From: JACJWR01 sp964474045 | GTDB taxonomy: Bacteria; Actinomycetota; Actinomycetes; S36-B12; UBA10799 | Assembly (NCBI GenBank): GCA_964474045.1 | Contig: CAYYRC010000003.1 | Location: 62,001-126,000 of the forward strand | Direction: 5' to 3' | Length of the DNA stretch: 64,000 bases | In this document: in pieces, positions 16,363 through 25,264 of the stretch | Layout: every line of letters starts with the position of its first letter | Numbering within the stretch: the stretch's first letter is position 1 | Program-made: the position numbers and the translations under genes | The notes under the pieces: generated by a model | Told to the model about the DNA's origin: nothing | What the model saw: only the letters and a program-made list of their open reading frames with translations | Databases searched by the model: none

Positions 16363-19053
16363 TCAGTGCCCCGCCTCAGCCCAGGTCCGCCCCGTTCCGA
16401 CGGAGACCTCCAGCGGCACCAGCAGCTCATAAGCCCCCGCCATCTCACGTCGGACGAGCTCGGTCACGGCGTCGACCTCGCCGGGCGCCACTTCCAGCAC
16501 CAGCTCGTCATGCACCTGCAGCAGCAGCCTTGAGTGCAGCTGCTGGCGGGCCAGTGCCACGCGCACGTTCAGCATGGCAACCTTGACCAGATCGGCCGCC
16601 GACCCCTGGATCGGCGCGTTCAGGGCCATCCGCTCGGCCATCGCGCGGCGCTGGCGGTTGTCGCTGTTGAGGTCGGGCAGATAGCGCCGCCGCCCCATGA
16701 GCGTCTCGGTCCAGCCCGTATGGCGCGCCTGCTCGACTGCTTCCGCGAGGTAGTCCCGGACGCCGCCGAAGCGCAGGAAGTACTCGTCCATCAGCCCCTG
16801 CGCCTCTGCCCGCGAGATCTGCAGCTGCTGCGACAGGCCGAAGGCGCTGAGCCCATAGGCGAGCCCGTAGGACATCGCCTTGACGCGCCGGCGCATCTCC
16901 GGGTCGACCTCGTCGGCGGGGACCCCGAAGACCCGGGAGCCCACGGTGGTGTGCAGGTCCTCGCCGGACCGGAAGGCCTCGATCAAGCCATCATCGCCGG
17001 ACAGGTGGGCCATGATCCGCATCTCGATCTGGGAGTAATCGGCGGTCAGCAGCGTCTGGTAGCCCTCGCCAACGACGAAGCCCGCGCGGATCTGGCGCCC
17101 CTCCTCGGTACGGATCGGGATGTTCTGGAGGTTGGGGTCGGTGCTCGACAGGCGGCCGGTGGCAGCCACCATCTGGTTGAACGTGGTGTGGATGCGGCTG
17201 TGGTCGTCGACCAGCGGCAGCAGGCCCGCGACCGTCTGCCGTAGCTTCGAGACGTCCCGAAAGCGCAGGATCGTCTCGAGCAGCGGGTCCTGCGTCTGCT
17301 GGTACAGCGTCGCCAGCGCCTCCGCGTCGGTGGTGTAGCCGGTCTTGATCTTCTTTGTCTTGGGCAGCCCGCGCTCGCCGAACAGCAACTCCTGCAACTG
17401 CTTGGGCGAGCCCAGGTTGAACGTGCGTCCGGCGATCTCCCAGGCGGCCTCCTCGGCCTTGCGCACCTCTCCCCCGTACTGCTGCTCCAGCGACGCCAGG
17501 TAGGGGGCGTCGACGGCGATGCCGGCCCGCTCCATCTGGGCCAGGAGGATGAGCGTCGGTAGCTCCACGTCACGCAGCAGCGGCAGCGCGTCGCGCTCGG
17601 CCAGCTGCCCCTCCAGTACCTCGGCCAGCGTCAGCATGGCGGCGGTCTCGGCGGCAGCGGACAGCTGGCGCTCACCCCCGTCCAGATCGCCGATGGTGAG
17701 CTGGCCGCCATCGTCCTCCCCTCGGTCGAGGTCGATGTGGGCGAAGCGCGCACACAGGTCCCGCAGGTCGAACGAGCGCTGGCCGGGCAGCAGCAGGTAG
17801 GCCGCCAGCGCGGTGTCCATCACCAGGCCGCCGAAGCCCCAGCCGGCCGCGTAGAGCGCCAGCAGCGGCCCCTTGGCGTCGTGCATCACTTTCGGCGCGC
17901 CGGGGTCGGCCAGCCAGCCCTGCACTGCGTCGTCCACGGCGTCAGCGTCGATCCAGATCGGATCGGCATCGGCCGCGGCCAGCACCAGCGCGTCGACCTC
18001 CCCGGTCCCCCGACCCCAGCGTCCGACGACCGTCAGCGCCACCGCCGCAACCGCATCGCCGTTGGCAGCCTGACCTGGCACGAAACCCCGGTCAGACAAC
18101 CACTCCAACGGGCTGGCATCGCTCAGACGCACCTCGATCGCCCGAGCCCCGGCGCTCTCGGCCTCATCGGCGAACACGTCGAACAGCCGTTCCCTGAGCA
18201 CCTGGAACTCCAGGTCGTCGAACACCTCGTGCACGTCCGAGCGATCGAACCCCGACCATTCCAGTTCGTCGACGGTCAGGTCCAGCGGCACGTCGCGCAC
18301 CAGTTCCGTGAGCCGCCGGTTGAGCAGCACCTGGGCCAGGTGCGCCCGCAGCGACTCCCCCGCCCGGCCGGGCACCTGGTCGGCGTTGTCCACGAGGCCG
18401 TCGAGGCCGCCGTACTCGCGGACCCACTTCGCGGCCGTCTTCTCGCCCACCCCTGGGATGTTCGGCAGATTGTCCGACTTGTCCCCGCGCAGGGCTGCGT
18501 AGTCGGCGTACTGGGACGGCGGCAGGCCGAAGCGCTCCTCTACCGCGGCCGGGTCCATGCGGGCGATGTCGGACACCCCGCGCTTGGGATAGAGGACCGT
18601 GGTGCGGGCATCGACGAGCTGGAAGGCGTCGCGGTCGCCGGTGACGATGTCCACGGTGAAGCCCTGCGCCTCGGCCTGGGTGGCCAGCGTGGCGATGATG
18701 TCGTCGGCCTCGTAGCCCTCGACGCTCAGCGCCGGCACCCGCATCGCGGCCAGCACCGTCCGGACCCAGTCCACCTGGCCGGCGAACTCGGCCGGGGATG
18801 CCGACCGCGTCGCCTTGTACTCAGGGAACTCCGCGGTCCGGAACGTCGTCCGCGACACGTCGAACGCCACCGCGACGTGCGTCGGGCGCTCGTCGCGCAG
18901 CACGTTGATCAGCATCGACGTGAACCCGTACACCGCATTCGTGGGCTGGCCGCTGGTGGTGGAGAAGTTCTCCACGGGCAGTGCGTAGAAGGCGCGATAG
19001 GCCAGCGAGTGCCCGTCGAGAAGCAGCAGCCGACGGGGGTGTTTGGCGGTCAC
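16363..19053 (-). CDS. polA: DNA polymerase I
   Basis: An 896-residue repair and Okazaki-fragment polymerase. Residues ~1-300 are the 5' nuclease domain (LLLLDGHSLAYRAFY, GYEADDIIATLA, VTGDRDAFQLVD, GDKSDNLPNIPGVGEKTA). The middle region has the 3'-5' exonuclease fold, but I see no D-x-E motif I, and HDAKG stands where an Asp-containing motif is expected, so proofreading is probably absent, as in many actinobacteria. The polymerase domain has motif A (DYSQIEMRIMAHLSGD), motif B (RRRVKAMSYGLAYGLS) and motif C (QVHDELVLEV). The GTG start has an AGGAGG site and a nearby -10. It leads the shikimate-kinase paralog. Confidence 0.93.
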   Translation of the reverse strand: MTAKHPRRLLLLDGHSLAYRAFYALPVENFSTTSGQPTNAVYGFTSMLINVLRDERPTHVAVAFDVSRTTFRTAEFPEYKATRSASPAEFAGQVDWVRTVLAAMRVPALSVEGYEADDIIATLATQAEAQGFTVDIVTGDRDAFQLVDARTTVLYPKRGVSDIARMDPAAVEERFGLPPSQYADYAALRGDKSDNLPNIPGVGEKTAAKWVREYGGLDGLVDNADQVPGRAGESLRAHLAQVLLNRRLTELVRDVPLDLTVDELEWSGFDRSDVHEVFDDLEFQVLRERLFDVFADEAESAGARAIEVRLSDASPLEWLSDRGFVPGQAANGDAVAAVALTVVGRWGRGTGEVDALVLAAADADPIWIDADAVDDAVQGWLADPGAPKVMHDAKGPLLALYAAGWGFGGLVMDTALAAYLLLPGQRSFDLRDLCARFAHIDLDRGEDDGGQLTIGDLDGGERQLSAAAETAAMLTLAEVLEGQLAERDALPLLRDVELPTLILLAQMERAGIAVDAPYLASLEQQYGGEVRKAEEAAWEIAGRTFNLGSPKQLQELLFGERGLPKTKKIKTGYTTDAEALATLYQQTQDPLLETILRFRDVSKLRQTVAGLLPLVDDHSRIHTTFNQMVAATGRLSSTDPNLQNIPIRTEEGRQIRAGFVVGEGYQTLLTADYSQIEMRIMAHLSGDDGLIEAFRSGEDLHTTVGSRVFGVPADEVDPEMRRRVKAMSYGLAYGLSAFGLSQQLQISRAEAQGLMDEYFLRFGGVRDYLAEAVEQARHTGWTETLMGRRRYLPDLNSDNRQRRAMAERMALNAPIQGSAADLVKVAMLNVRVALARQQLHSRLLLQVHDELVLEVAPGEVDAVTELVRREMAGAYELLVPLEVSVGTGRTWAEAGH

Positions 19054-19061
19054 GCCTCCTG

Positions 19062-19071
19062 ATCCTAGGCT
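19062..19071. promoter_or_regulatory. Shared symmetric -10 element for polA and the PaaI gene
   Basis: The decamer ATCCTAGGCT contains TAGGCT on the plus strand (six bases before the ATG at 19078) and TAGGAT on the minus strand (eight bases before the polA GTG at 19053). The two hexamers overlap by their TA/CTAG core, so one stretch of DNA can open for both genes. Only 24 bases separate the two start codons. Confidence 0.5.
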
Positions 19072-19077
19072 GGGTGC

Positions 19078-19536
19078 ATGGGTGAATCCCCCAGCGACGT
19101 TCCCAGCTGGCCCGACAGACCGCAGGATCCGGCGGCGGCCGCCGCCGCCATGAACACGCCGGAGTTCCACGGTGCCCTCGGCTCACGCATGGGCATCGAG
19201 TTCCTGCACGTCGGACCCGACAAAGTGGTGGCGCGGATGCCCGTCGCCGGCAACACCCAGCCCTACGGCCTGCTCCACGGCGGCGCTTCGGTGGTGCTGG
19301 CCGAGACGGTGGGCTCGGTGGCGGCCGCCGTGCACGCGGGGCCGGGGAAGTTCCCGGTGGGCATCGAGATCAACGCCACCCACCACCGCAGCTCGCGCAG
19401 CGGGCACGTGACGGCCACGGCCACGCCGCTGTCGACCGGGCGGACGCTGTCGTCGTTCCAGATCGACATCGTCGACGACGACGGGCGCCCGGTGTGCACC
19501 TCGCGGCTGACGTGCATGATTCGGACGGCCGTCTGA
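19078..19536 (+). CDS. PaaI-family hotdog thioesterase
   Basis: A 152-residue acyl-CoA thioesterase of the PaaI type. The catalytic region QPYGLLHGGASVVLAETVGS (~60-79) carries the HGG motif and the acidic residue on the central helix. Later strands (GIEINATHHRSSRSGHVTA and CTSRLTCMI) complete the hotdog fold. The ~25 N-terminal residues are Pro/Ala-rich. The ATG at 19078 is set by the symmetric promoter. Substrate unknown; such enzymes often hydrolyse aromatic or small acyl-CoA thioesters. Confidence 0.82.
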   Translation: MGESPSDVPSWPDRPQDPAAAAAAMNTPEFHGALGSRMGIEFLHVGPDKVVARMPVAGNTQPYGLLHGGASVVLAETVGSVAAAVHAGPGKFPVGIEINATHHRSSRSGHVTATATPLSTGRTLSSFQIDIVDDDGRPVCTSRLTCMIRTAV

Positions 19537-19605
19537 CACCTCGCGGCCCCGAGCCCACTCCCTCGGCTGGCGGCTTGCGGGGCGACGGGCATCGGCCATG
19601 ACAGA

Positions 19606-20541
19606 ATGGACCGCGTGCCGACGACGACCACGACTGCCAGCGACCCCGCGGTGAAGCCGTCCCCCGTCGTGGCTCTGGTCAAGGCCATGCGCCCGCACCA
19701 GTGGACCAAGAACGTCCTGGTCGCCGCCGTGCCGCTGGCCGCGGGCCAATTGTTCGGCGTGACCGTGCTGCTGCAGACGCTGGGCGCCTTCGCCGCCTTC
19801 TGCCTTGCGGCCAGCGCCACTTACCTGGTCAACGATTCCGCCGATGTGGAGGAGGACCGGCGGCATCCCACCAAGCGCAACCGGCCCATCGCCGCCGGCC
19901 ATATCTCGCAGACGACGGCGCTCATCGCAGCCGCCGTGCTCTTCCTCGCGGCCATCGGGCTGTCGCTGTTTGTGGCATGGCCCCTGGCGGTCGTCGTCGC
20001 CGCCTACGTGGCCGTCACGCTGACGTACTCGCTGCGGCTCAAGCACGAGCCGGTGCTGGAGCTTGTCTTCCTAGCGCTCGGCTTCCTGCTGCGCGCGATC
20101 GCCGGCGGCGCCGCTACCGGGATCGCGATCTCGAGCTGGTTCCTGATTGTGGCCGCCTTCGGCTCGCTCTTCATGGCTGCCGGAAAGCGCGCCTCGGAGC
20201 TGGACTACGCGCTCGAGCAGCGCGGCGGCGACACCGCCGGCACCCGCAAGGTGCTCACGGGCTATACGCCCGCGTATCTGCGCTTCGTGTGGGGACTTGC
20301 CGCGACCGTCACCGTGACCGCGTACTGCCTGTGGGCCTTCGAGGTGGCCGAGGTACCCACAGCAGTTCCCTGGGCGAAGATCAGCATCATCCCGTTCGTG
20401 CTGGCGATCCTGCGCTACGCGGTGGACATCGACTCCGGCCGAGCCGGAGCCCCGGACGAGGTCGTCCTGTCAGACCGGGCGCTCATGCTGATCGGCGCGC
20501 TCTGGGTAGTCATGTTCGGACTTGCAGCGTTGGGAGTGTGA
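19606..20541 (+). CDS. ubiA: decaprenyl-phosphate phosphoribosyltransferase (UbiA family)
   Basis: A 311-residue multi-pass prenyltransferase-fold membrane enzyme predicted to move phosphoribose from PRPP to decaprenyl phosphate, the first committed step to decaprenyl-phosphoryl-arabinose. The aspartate-rich motif NDSADVEEDRRHPTKRNRP (~76-94) matches this branch of the UbiA family, as does AMRPHQWTKNVLV at the first helix. About nine hydrophobic segments follow. dprE1 starts eight bases after its stop. An alternative GTG at 19615 fits better with a CAGAAT hexamer seven bases before it. The neighbours make the arabinan-donor role much more likely than a quinone role. Confidence 0.88.
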   Translation: MDRVPTTTTTASDPAVKPSPVVALVKAMRPHQWTKNVLVAAVPLAAGQLFGVTVLLQTLGAFAAFCLAASATYLVNDSADVEEDRRHPTKRNRPIAAGHISQTTALIAAAVLFLAAIGLSLFVAWPLAVVVAAYVAVTLTYSLRLKHEPVLELVFLALGFLLRAIAGGAATGIAISSWFLIVAAFGSLFMAAGKRASELDYALEQRGGDTAGTRKVLTGYTPAYLRFVWGLAATVTVTAYCLWAFEVAEVPTAVPWAKISIIPFVLAILRYAVDIDSGRAGAPDEVVLSDRALMLIGALWVVMFGLAALGV

Positions 20542-20548
20542 AGCGAGC

Positions 20549-21922
20549 GTGTACCGACGAATCGAGACGCTGACCGGCTGGGGCCGCACAGCACCCTCGT
20601 CCGCCACCGTCGCCGTCCCGGCACCGGGCGAGGACGTGTCCGGGCTCATCCGCGAGGTGGCGGCCGCGTCCGACGGGCGCGGCCTCATCGCCCGCGGCCT
20701 GGGGCGATCCTATGGCGATCCCGCCCAGAACAGCGGCGGCACGGTGCTGCGCCTGCACCCGGGCGAGATGTACCTGGATACCCAGGACGGCACTCTGACC
20801 GCGTCCGCCGGCACCAGCCTGGACCAGATCCTGCGCGAGATCGTCCCGCAGGGCTGGTTCGTCCCCGTCACGCCCGGCACCCGCTACGTGACCGTGGGCG
20901 GGGCGATCGGCGCCGACATCCACGGCAAGAACCACCACCGCGACGGCACGTTCGGCGCACACGTGCGCAGCATGGACCTGCTCACGGCCGACGGCTCGGT
21001 GCGCACCCTGCGCCGCGACAGCGGCAACCCCGACGACGATGCCCTGTTCGTCGCGACCATCGGCGGCATGGGCCTGACCGGCGTGATCCTGCGGGCCACC
21101 TTCGGCCTGCTGCCGATCGAGACCTCGCGCATCCTCGTCAATACCCGCCGCACGGCTAACCTCGACGACCTCATGGTGCTGATGGTCGAGGCCGACAGCT
21201 CGGCGACCTACTCGGTGGCCTGGATCGACTCGGTGGCGAAGGGCTCCGCCTTCGGCCGCGGGGTGCTCACGACGGGCGAGCACGCACCGCTGTCGGCTCT
21301 CAAGCCGGCGCTGCGGGCCGACCCGACCGGGTACGACCCCTCGATGCTCGCATCCGCCCCGCCCTTCGTCCCCGGGGGCCTGCTCAACACCCTCTCGGTC
21401 CGAGCGTTCAACGAGGCCTGGTTCCGCAAGGCCCCGGCCTCGCGCGACGACGAGGTGCAGTCGATCGCGGCGTTCTTCCACCCGCTGGACGGCGTGGGCG
21501 ACTGGAACCGCATCTATGGCCCCCAGGGCTTCCTGCAGTACCAGTTCGCGGTCCCCGACTCCGGTGCCGACGTCGTGCGCCGAGCGCTCACCGAGCTGCA
21601 GGTGATTGGCGCGCCGTCCTTCCTGAGCGTGCTCAAGCGGTTCGGGCCCGCCAACGACTCCCCCCTCAGCTTCCCGATGTCGGGCTGGACGTTGGCGCTG
21701 GACCTCCCCGCCGGCGTCGAAGGTCTCGGCGACACCCTGGACCTGCTGGACGCCGAGGTCATCGCCGCCGGCGGACGTCTATACCTGGCCAAGGATTCCC
21801 GTACCGCCGGCGAGGTCATCGCGGCGGGCTACCCGAGGCTCGACGAGTTCAAGGCCGTCAAAGCAGCCGTGGACCCCAACAACCTTTTCCGTTCGGACCA
21901 GAGTCGGAGGCTCGGCCTGTGA
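20549..21922 (+). CDS. dprE1: decaprenylphosphoryl-beta-D-ribose 2'-oxidase
   Basis: A 457-residue FAD enzyme that oxidises decaprenylphosphoryl-ribose at C2', the first half of epimerisation to the arabinose form. The N-terminal FAD domain has RGLGRSYGDPAQNSGG and PGTRYVTVGGAIGADIHGKNHH (by position ~120-140). The C-terminal substrate domain ends with FGPANDSPLSFPMSGW and LYLAKDSR, whose Lys corresponds to the catalytic Lys418 of the M. tuberculosis enzyme. The residue matching Cys387 there, the target of covalent benzothiazinone inhibitors, is Ala383 here. The GTG start follows ubiA closely and the stop overlaps dprE2. Confidence 0.9.
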   Translation: MYRRIETLTGWGRTAPSSATVAVPAPGEDVSGLIREVAAASDGRGLIARGLGRSYGDPAQNSGGTVLRLHPGEMYLDTQDGTLTASAGTSLDQILREIVPQGWFVPVTPGTRYVTVGGAIGADIHGKNHHRDGTFGAHVRSMDLLTADGSVRTLRRDSGNPDDDALFVATIGGMGLTGVILRATFGLLPIETSRILVNTRRTANLDDLMVLMVEADSSATYSVAWIDSVAKGSAFGRGVLTTGEHAPLSALKPALRADPTGYDPSMLASAPPFVPGGLLNTLSVRAFNEAWFRKAPASRDDEVQSIAAFFHPLDGVGDWNRIYGPQGFLQYQFAVPDSGADVVRRALTELQVIGAPSFLSVLKRFGPANDSPLSFPMSGWTLALDLPAGVEGLGDTLDLLDAEVIAAGGRLYLAKDSRTAGEVIAAGYPRLDEFKAVKAAVDPNNLFRSDQSRRLGL

Positions 21923-22686
21923 TCAACGCCGTCAAACAACCCCAATCAGTGCTGCTGCTCGGCGGCACCTCCGAGATCGGCCTGGCCATCGTGCGGGCGC
22001 TTCCCAGCGACCGGCTCCAGCGGGTCGTGCTCGCCGGCCGGCCCAGCGATCGTCTGGACAGCGCCTCCGCGGACCTCGCGCGGGAGCTACCCGACGGCGT
22101 GGCCGTCGAGACGGCCGGCTTCGACGCCGACGAGCCCTCCACGCACCGCGCGGAGCTGCAGGCGATCCTGGCCGGCGGCGACATCGACGTCGTGATCGTC
22201 GCCTTCGGGCTGCTCGGCGACCAGACCGCGATCAACGCCGACCCGTCCGAGGCGCTGGCGCTCATCCAGACCAACTTCGTCGGCGGCGCCAGCGCGCTGC
22301 TGCAGACCGCGGACCTGCTCAAGGAGCAGGGGCGCGGGTCGATCATCGTCCTGTCCTCGGTAGCCGGCGATCGCGCGCGGGCGGCCAACTTCGTGTACGG
22401 CTCGACCAAGGCCGGCATCGACGCCCTCAGCCAAGGCCTGGCCGACTCGCTGCACGGCAGCGGGGTGTCCGTCCTCGTCGTGCGCCCGGGCTTCGTGCGC
22501 ACTCGCATGACCGAGGGTCTGGAGGAAGCTCCCTTCTCCACCACGGCCGAGGATGTGGCCGCTGACACGGTCAAGGCGTGGAAGGCGGGCAAGGAGGTCG
22601 TCTACTCCCCCAAGGTGCTCCGCGCCGTCATGGGCACGATGAAGGTGCTGCCACGACCGATCTTCCGCATCGTCAGCGCTCGCTAA
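21919..22686 (+). CDS. dprE2: decaprenylphosphoryl-2-keto-beta-D-erythropentose reductase
   Basis: A 255-residue short-chain dehydrogenase that reduces the 2'-keto intermediate made by DprE1 to decaprenyl-phosphoryl-arabinose with NAD(P)H. The nucleotide-binding motif is LLGGTSEIGLAI, and the catalytic Ser-Tyr-Lys triad is visible in VLSSVAGD and FVYGSTKAG. The RPGFVRTRMTEG loop and a hydrophobic C-terminus (VLRAVMGTMKVLPRPIF) match the family. GTG start within the dprE1 stop (GTGA) indicates translational coupling. The 126 bases downstream lead to livH. Confidence 0.88.
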   Translation: MINAVKQPQSVLLLGGTSEIGLAIVRALPSDRLQRVVLAGRPSDRLDSASADLARELPDGVAVETAGFDADEPSTHRAELQAILAGGDIDVVIVAFGLLGDQTAINADPSEALALIQTNFVGGASALLQTADLLKEQGRGSIIVLSSVAGDRARAANFVYGSTKAGIDALSQGLADSLHGSGVSVLVVRPGFVRTRMTEGLEEAPFSTTAEDVAADTVKAWKAGKEVVYSPKVLRAVMGTMKVLPRPIFRIVSAR

Positions 22687-22768
22687 GGCGCTGCCGCGCG
22701 CCGCGCGCCAGGCCGGAACACCTCGGGCGGCGCGCGCGTCGCACCCGCTCAGAGCGCCCTGCGCCCCC

Positions 22769-22774
22769 TAGGCT
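22769..22774 (+). promoter_or_regulatory. Possible -10 hexamer TAGGCT of the liv operon
   Basis: TAGGCT lies ~38 bases before the livH GTG. A GGAGGGAG ribosome site follows ~10 bases before the GTG. No convincing -35 is seen. Confidence 0.35.
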
Positions 22775-22812
22775 CGGCTGCTATCCGGCGCCTGTGGAGG
22801 GAGCACCGACTC

Positions 22813-24264
22813 GTGCGCACACGACTCGTCGGAGCGTTGGCACTCATCGCCGCGCTCCTCGCGTTGATAGGGCTTGCCAGCCTCGGTGCATCTCCCGCCG
22901 TGGCAGCCGACGAGACACCGATCGATCCGGCCGCCGCCGTCGACGTGGCGCAGCCCGCGGATACGGCTCCGGCCACCGACGAGGCGCAGGACACCGCCCC
23001 GGCGACGGCCACTCCCGTCGCCGGCTCCGGCGCGGGTCAGACGGCCGTCCGCGGCGCCCTGGTCGCCCCCGACCGCAAGCCTGTTCCCAACGTGGCGATC
23101 AAAGTCACCAACACCAGCGCGGTCACAGCTGCGGACGGCGCCGTCACCGCCGTCGGCGGCTTCGTCCAGGAGACCCGAACCGGAGCCGACGGGACCTGGC
23201 GGGTGGAATTACCCGGCGGGGGTCGCTACGACGTGGCGCTGGCGCAGGACACCCTTCCGCCGGGCATCTCGCTCGCTAACTCCGCGCAGTCCTCCCGCAA
23301 CGTCAACGTGCTCGCCGGCGACACCAGCACAGTGCTGTTCAAGACGTCCACCGGCAAGGCGCCCGACGAGGGTGCCCAGCCGGCCGGCAACCGGGCGCTG
23401 CAGCTCGCCCTCGACGGAGTGCTGTTCGGTCTCATCATCGCGCTGGCTGCGATCGGACTTTCGTTGATCTTCGGCACGACGGGGCTGACCAACTTCTCGC
23501 ACGGTGAGCTGGTCACGCTCGGCGCCCTTGTGGCCTACTTCTTCAACGCCATCCTGCATCTGCCGTTCATCTTGGCGGCGGCGCTGTCCGTGCTCGTCTG
23601 TGGCGTGCTCGGCGGCATCCAGGACCGGCTGCTGTGGCGCAAGCTGCGCAAACGCGGCACCGGCCTGATCGCGATGCTGGTCGTCAGCATCGGCTTCGGC
23701 ATCCTCCTGCGGTACGTCTTCCTGTTCTTCTTCGGCGGGGCCACCCGGCAGTTCGACGCCTACGGCGGCCAGGCCGGCATCCAGGTCGGCCCCGTGGTCA
23801 TCACTCCGAAGGCGGCGATCGGCGCGGTCGTGGCGATCGTGTTCCTGTTGGCCACCGCGTTCTGGCTGCTCCGATCGAGGTCGGGCAAGGCGAGCCGCGC
23901 GATCTCTGACAACCCTGCGTTGGCAAGCGCGTCGGGCATCGACGTCGAGCGGGTGATCAACCAGGTCTGGATCTTCGGAGCCGCCCTCGCGGCGCTGGCC
24001 GGCATCCTCTACAGCCTGAACAACGGGGTGTCGTGGATCGAGGGCTTCCAGCTGCTGCTGCTCGTCTTCGCCGGGGTCACGCTGGGCGGCCTGGGCACCG
24101 CCTTCGGAGCCATCATCGGCTCGCTCATCGTCGGCGTCATGATCCAGGTCTCCACGGTCTTCGTACCGCCGGAGCTGAAGAACGTCGGGGCGCTGGTGAT
24201 CCTCATCGTCATCCTGCTGATCAGGCCACAGGGCATCCTGGGCCGACGCGAGCGCGTGGGCTGA
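22813..24264 (+). CDS. livH: LivH-type ABC permease with N-terminal extracytoplasmic domain
   Basis: A 483-residue permease of a branched-chain amino acid type importer; LivH proteins are usually near 300 residues. Residues 1-~33 are a signal peptide (VGALALIAALLALIGLASLGASPAVAA). Next come a Pro/Ala/Thr-rich linker, then a beta-rich region (~75-180) resembling a carboxypeptidase-regulatory/transthyretin-like domain (TAVRGALVAPDRKPVPNVAI and TRTGADGTWRVELPGGGRYDV). The permease proper begins at ~195 (LALDGVLFGLIIALAAIGLSLIFGTTGLTNFSHGE). The extra domain would face outside, where a binding protein docks. Start: GTG with a GGAGGGAG site. Confidence 0.85.
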   Translation: MRTRLVGALALIAALLALIGLASLGASPAVAADETPIDPAAAVDVAQPADTAPATDEAQDTAPATATPVAGSGAGQTAVRGALVAPDRKPVPNVAIKVTNTSAVTAADGAVTAVGGFVQETRTGADGTWRVELPGGGRYDVALAQDTLPPGISLANSAQSSRNVNVLAGDTSTVLFKTSTGKAPDEGAQPAGNRALQLALDGVLFGLIIALAAIGLSLIFGTTGLTNFSHGELVTLGALVAYFFNAILHLPFILAAALSVLVCGVLGGIQDRLLWRKLRKRGTGLIAMLVVSIGFGILLRYVFLFFFGGATRQFDAYGGQAGIQVGPVVITPKAAIGAVVAIVFLLATAFWLLRSRSGKASRAISDNPALASASGIDVERVINQVWIFGAALAALAGILYSLNNGVSWIEGFQLLLLVFAGVTLGGLGTAFGAIIGSLIVGVMIQVSTVFVPPELKNVGALVILIVILLIRPQGILGRRERVG

Positions 24265-24280
24265 GGGAAGGAGCGCAGTC

Positions 24281-25264
24281 ATGGATTGGGGCAACATCCT
24301 CAGCCAGAGCATCACCCAGGGCCTCGGGGTGCTCGCCGTCATCTACGCCCTGGCCGCGATCGGGCTGAACGTGCAGTTCGGCTACACCGGGCTGCTCAAC
24401 TTCGGCCAGGCCGGCTTCCTGGCCGTGGCCGCGTACGGCCTGGCCGTGACCATCGTCATGTTCGAGCTGCCGCTGTGGGTGGGAGTGCTGGTCGGCATCG
24501 TCGCCGCGGTGCTGCTGGCGCTTCTCCTCGGCATCCCGACACTCCGGCTGCGCGCCGACTACCTGGCCATCGTCACCATCGCCGCCGCTGAGATCATCCG
24601 ACTGCTGGTTCGGTCGGTGACGCTGCGGGACATCTTCGGCGGCTCCGACGGCATCAACAAGTTCGCCGACGAGTTCTTCGAACTCTCGCCGTTCTCCGGC
24701 GGGCTGCGGTTCGGGCCGGTGGACCTCAGCCGCAACGATCTGTGGGTCGTGGTCGTCGGCTGGGTGCTGGTGGCGCTGAGCTGCCTTCTGGTGTGGCTGC
24801 TCATGCGCTCACCGTGGGGCCGCGTGATCAAGGCGATCCGGGAGGACGAGGACGCCGTGCGCAGCCTGGGCAAGAACGTGTACTTCTACAAGATGCAGGC
24901 GCTCATCATCGGCGGCGTGTTGGGCTGCCTCGGGGGGTTCATCTTCGCCGTCGGCTTCCAGTCGGTGCAGCCGGACTCGTACTCCACCGACCTGACGTTC
25001 TTCGCCTACGCCGTGCTGATCCTCGGTGGTGCCGGGCGCGTGCTGGGGCCGGTGCTCGGCGCGGTGGTGTTCTGGTTCCTGTTGGTGTTCATCGACGGCG
25101 CGCTCTCGGGGGCGGTGGCAGACGGCACGATCACGTTCATCCGCAACGACCAGGTCGGCCAGGTGCGCTACTGGATTCTGGGACTGGCCCTCATGCTCTT
25201 GATGATCTACCGCCCGCAAGGGATTCTCGGGGACAAGAAGGAGTTGGCTCTGGATGCCCGATAA
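24281..25264 (+). CDS. livM: LivM-type ABC permease
   Basis: A 327-residue second permease of the importer with about nine membrane segments. It has the family's LNVQFGYTGLLNFGQAGFLAVAAYG region near residues 28-50 and the cytoplasmic coupling segment MRSPWGRVIKAIREDEDAVRSLG (~175-197). It ends IYRPQGILGDKKELALDAR. The ATG has a GGAAGGAG site 17 bases after livH. The stop overlaps the livG start by eleven bases. Confidence 0.9.
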   Translation: MDWGNILSQSITQGLGVLAVIYALAAIGLNVQFGYTGLLNFGQAGFLAVAAYGLAVTIVMFELPLWVGVLVGIVAAVLLALLLGIPTLRLRADYLAIVTIAAAEIIRLLVRSVTLRDIFGGSDGINKFADEFFELSPFSGGLRFGPVDLSRNDLWVVVVGWVLVALSCLLVWLLMRSPWGRVIKAIREDEDAVRSLGKNVYFYKMQALIIGGVLGCLGGFIFAVGFQSVQPDSYSTDLTFFAYAVLILGGAGRVLGPVLGAVVFWFLLVFIDGALSGAVADGTITFIRNDQVGQVRYWILGLALMLLMIYRPQGILGDKKELALDAR

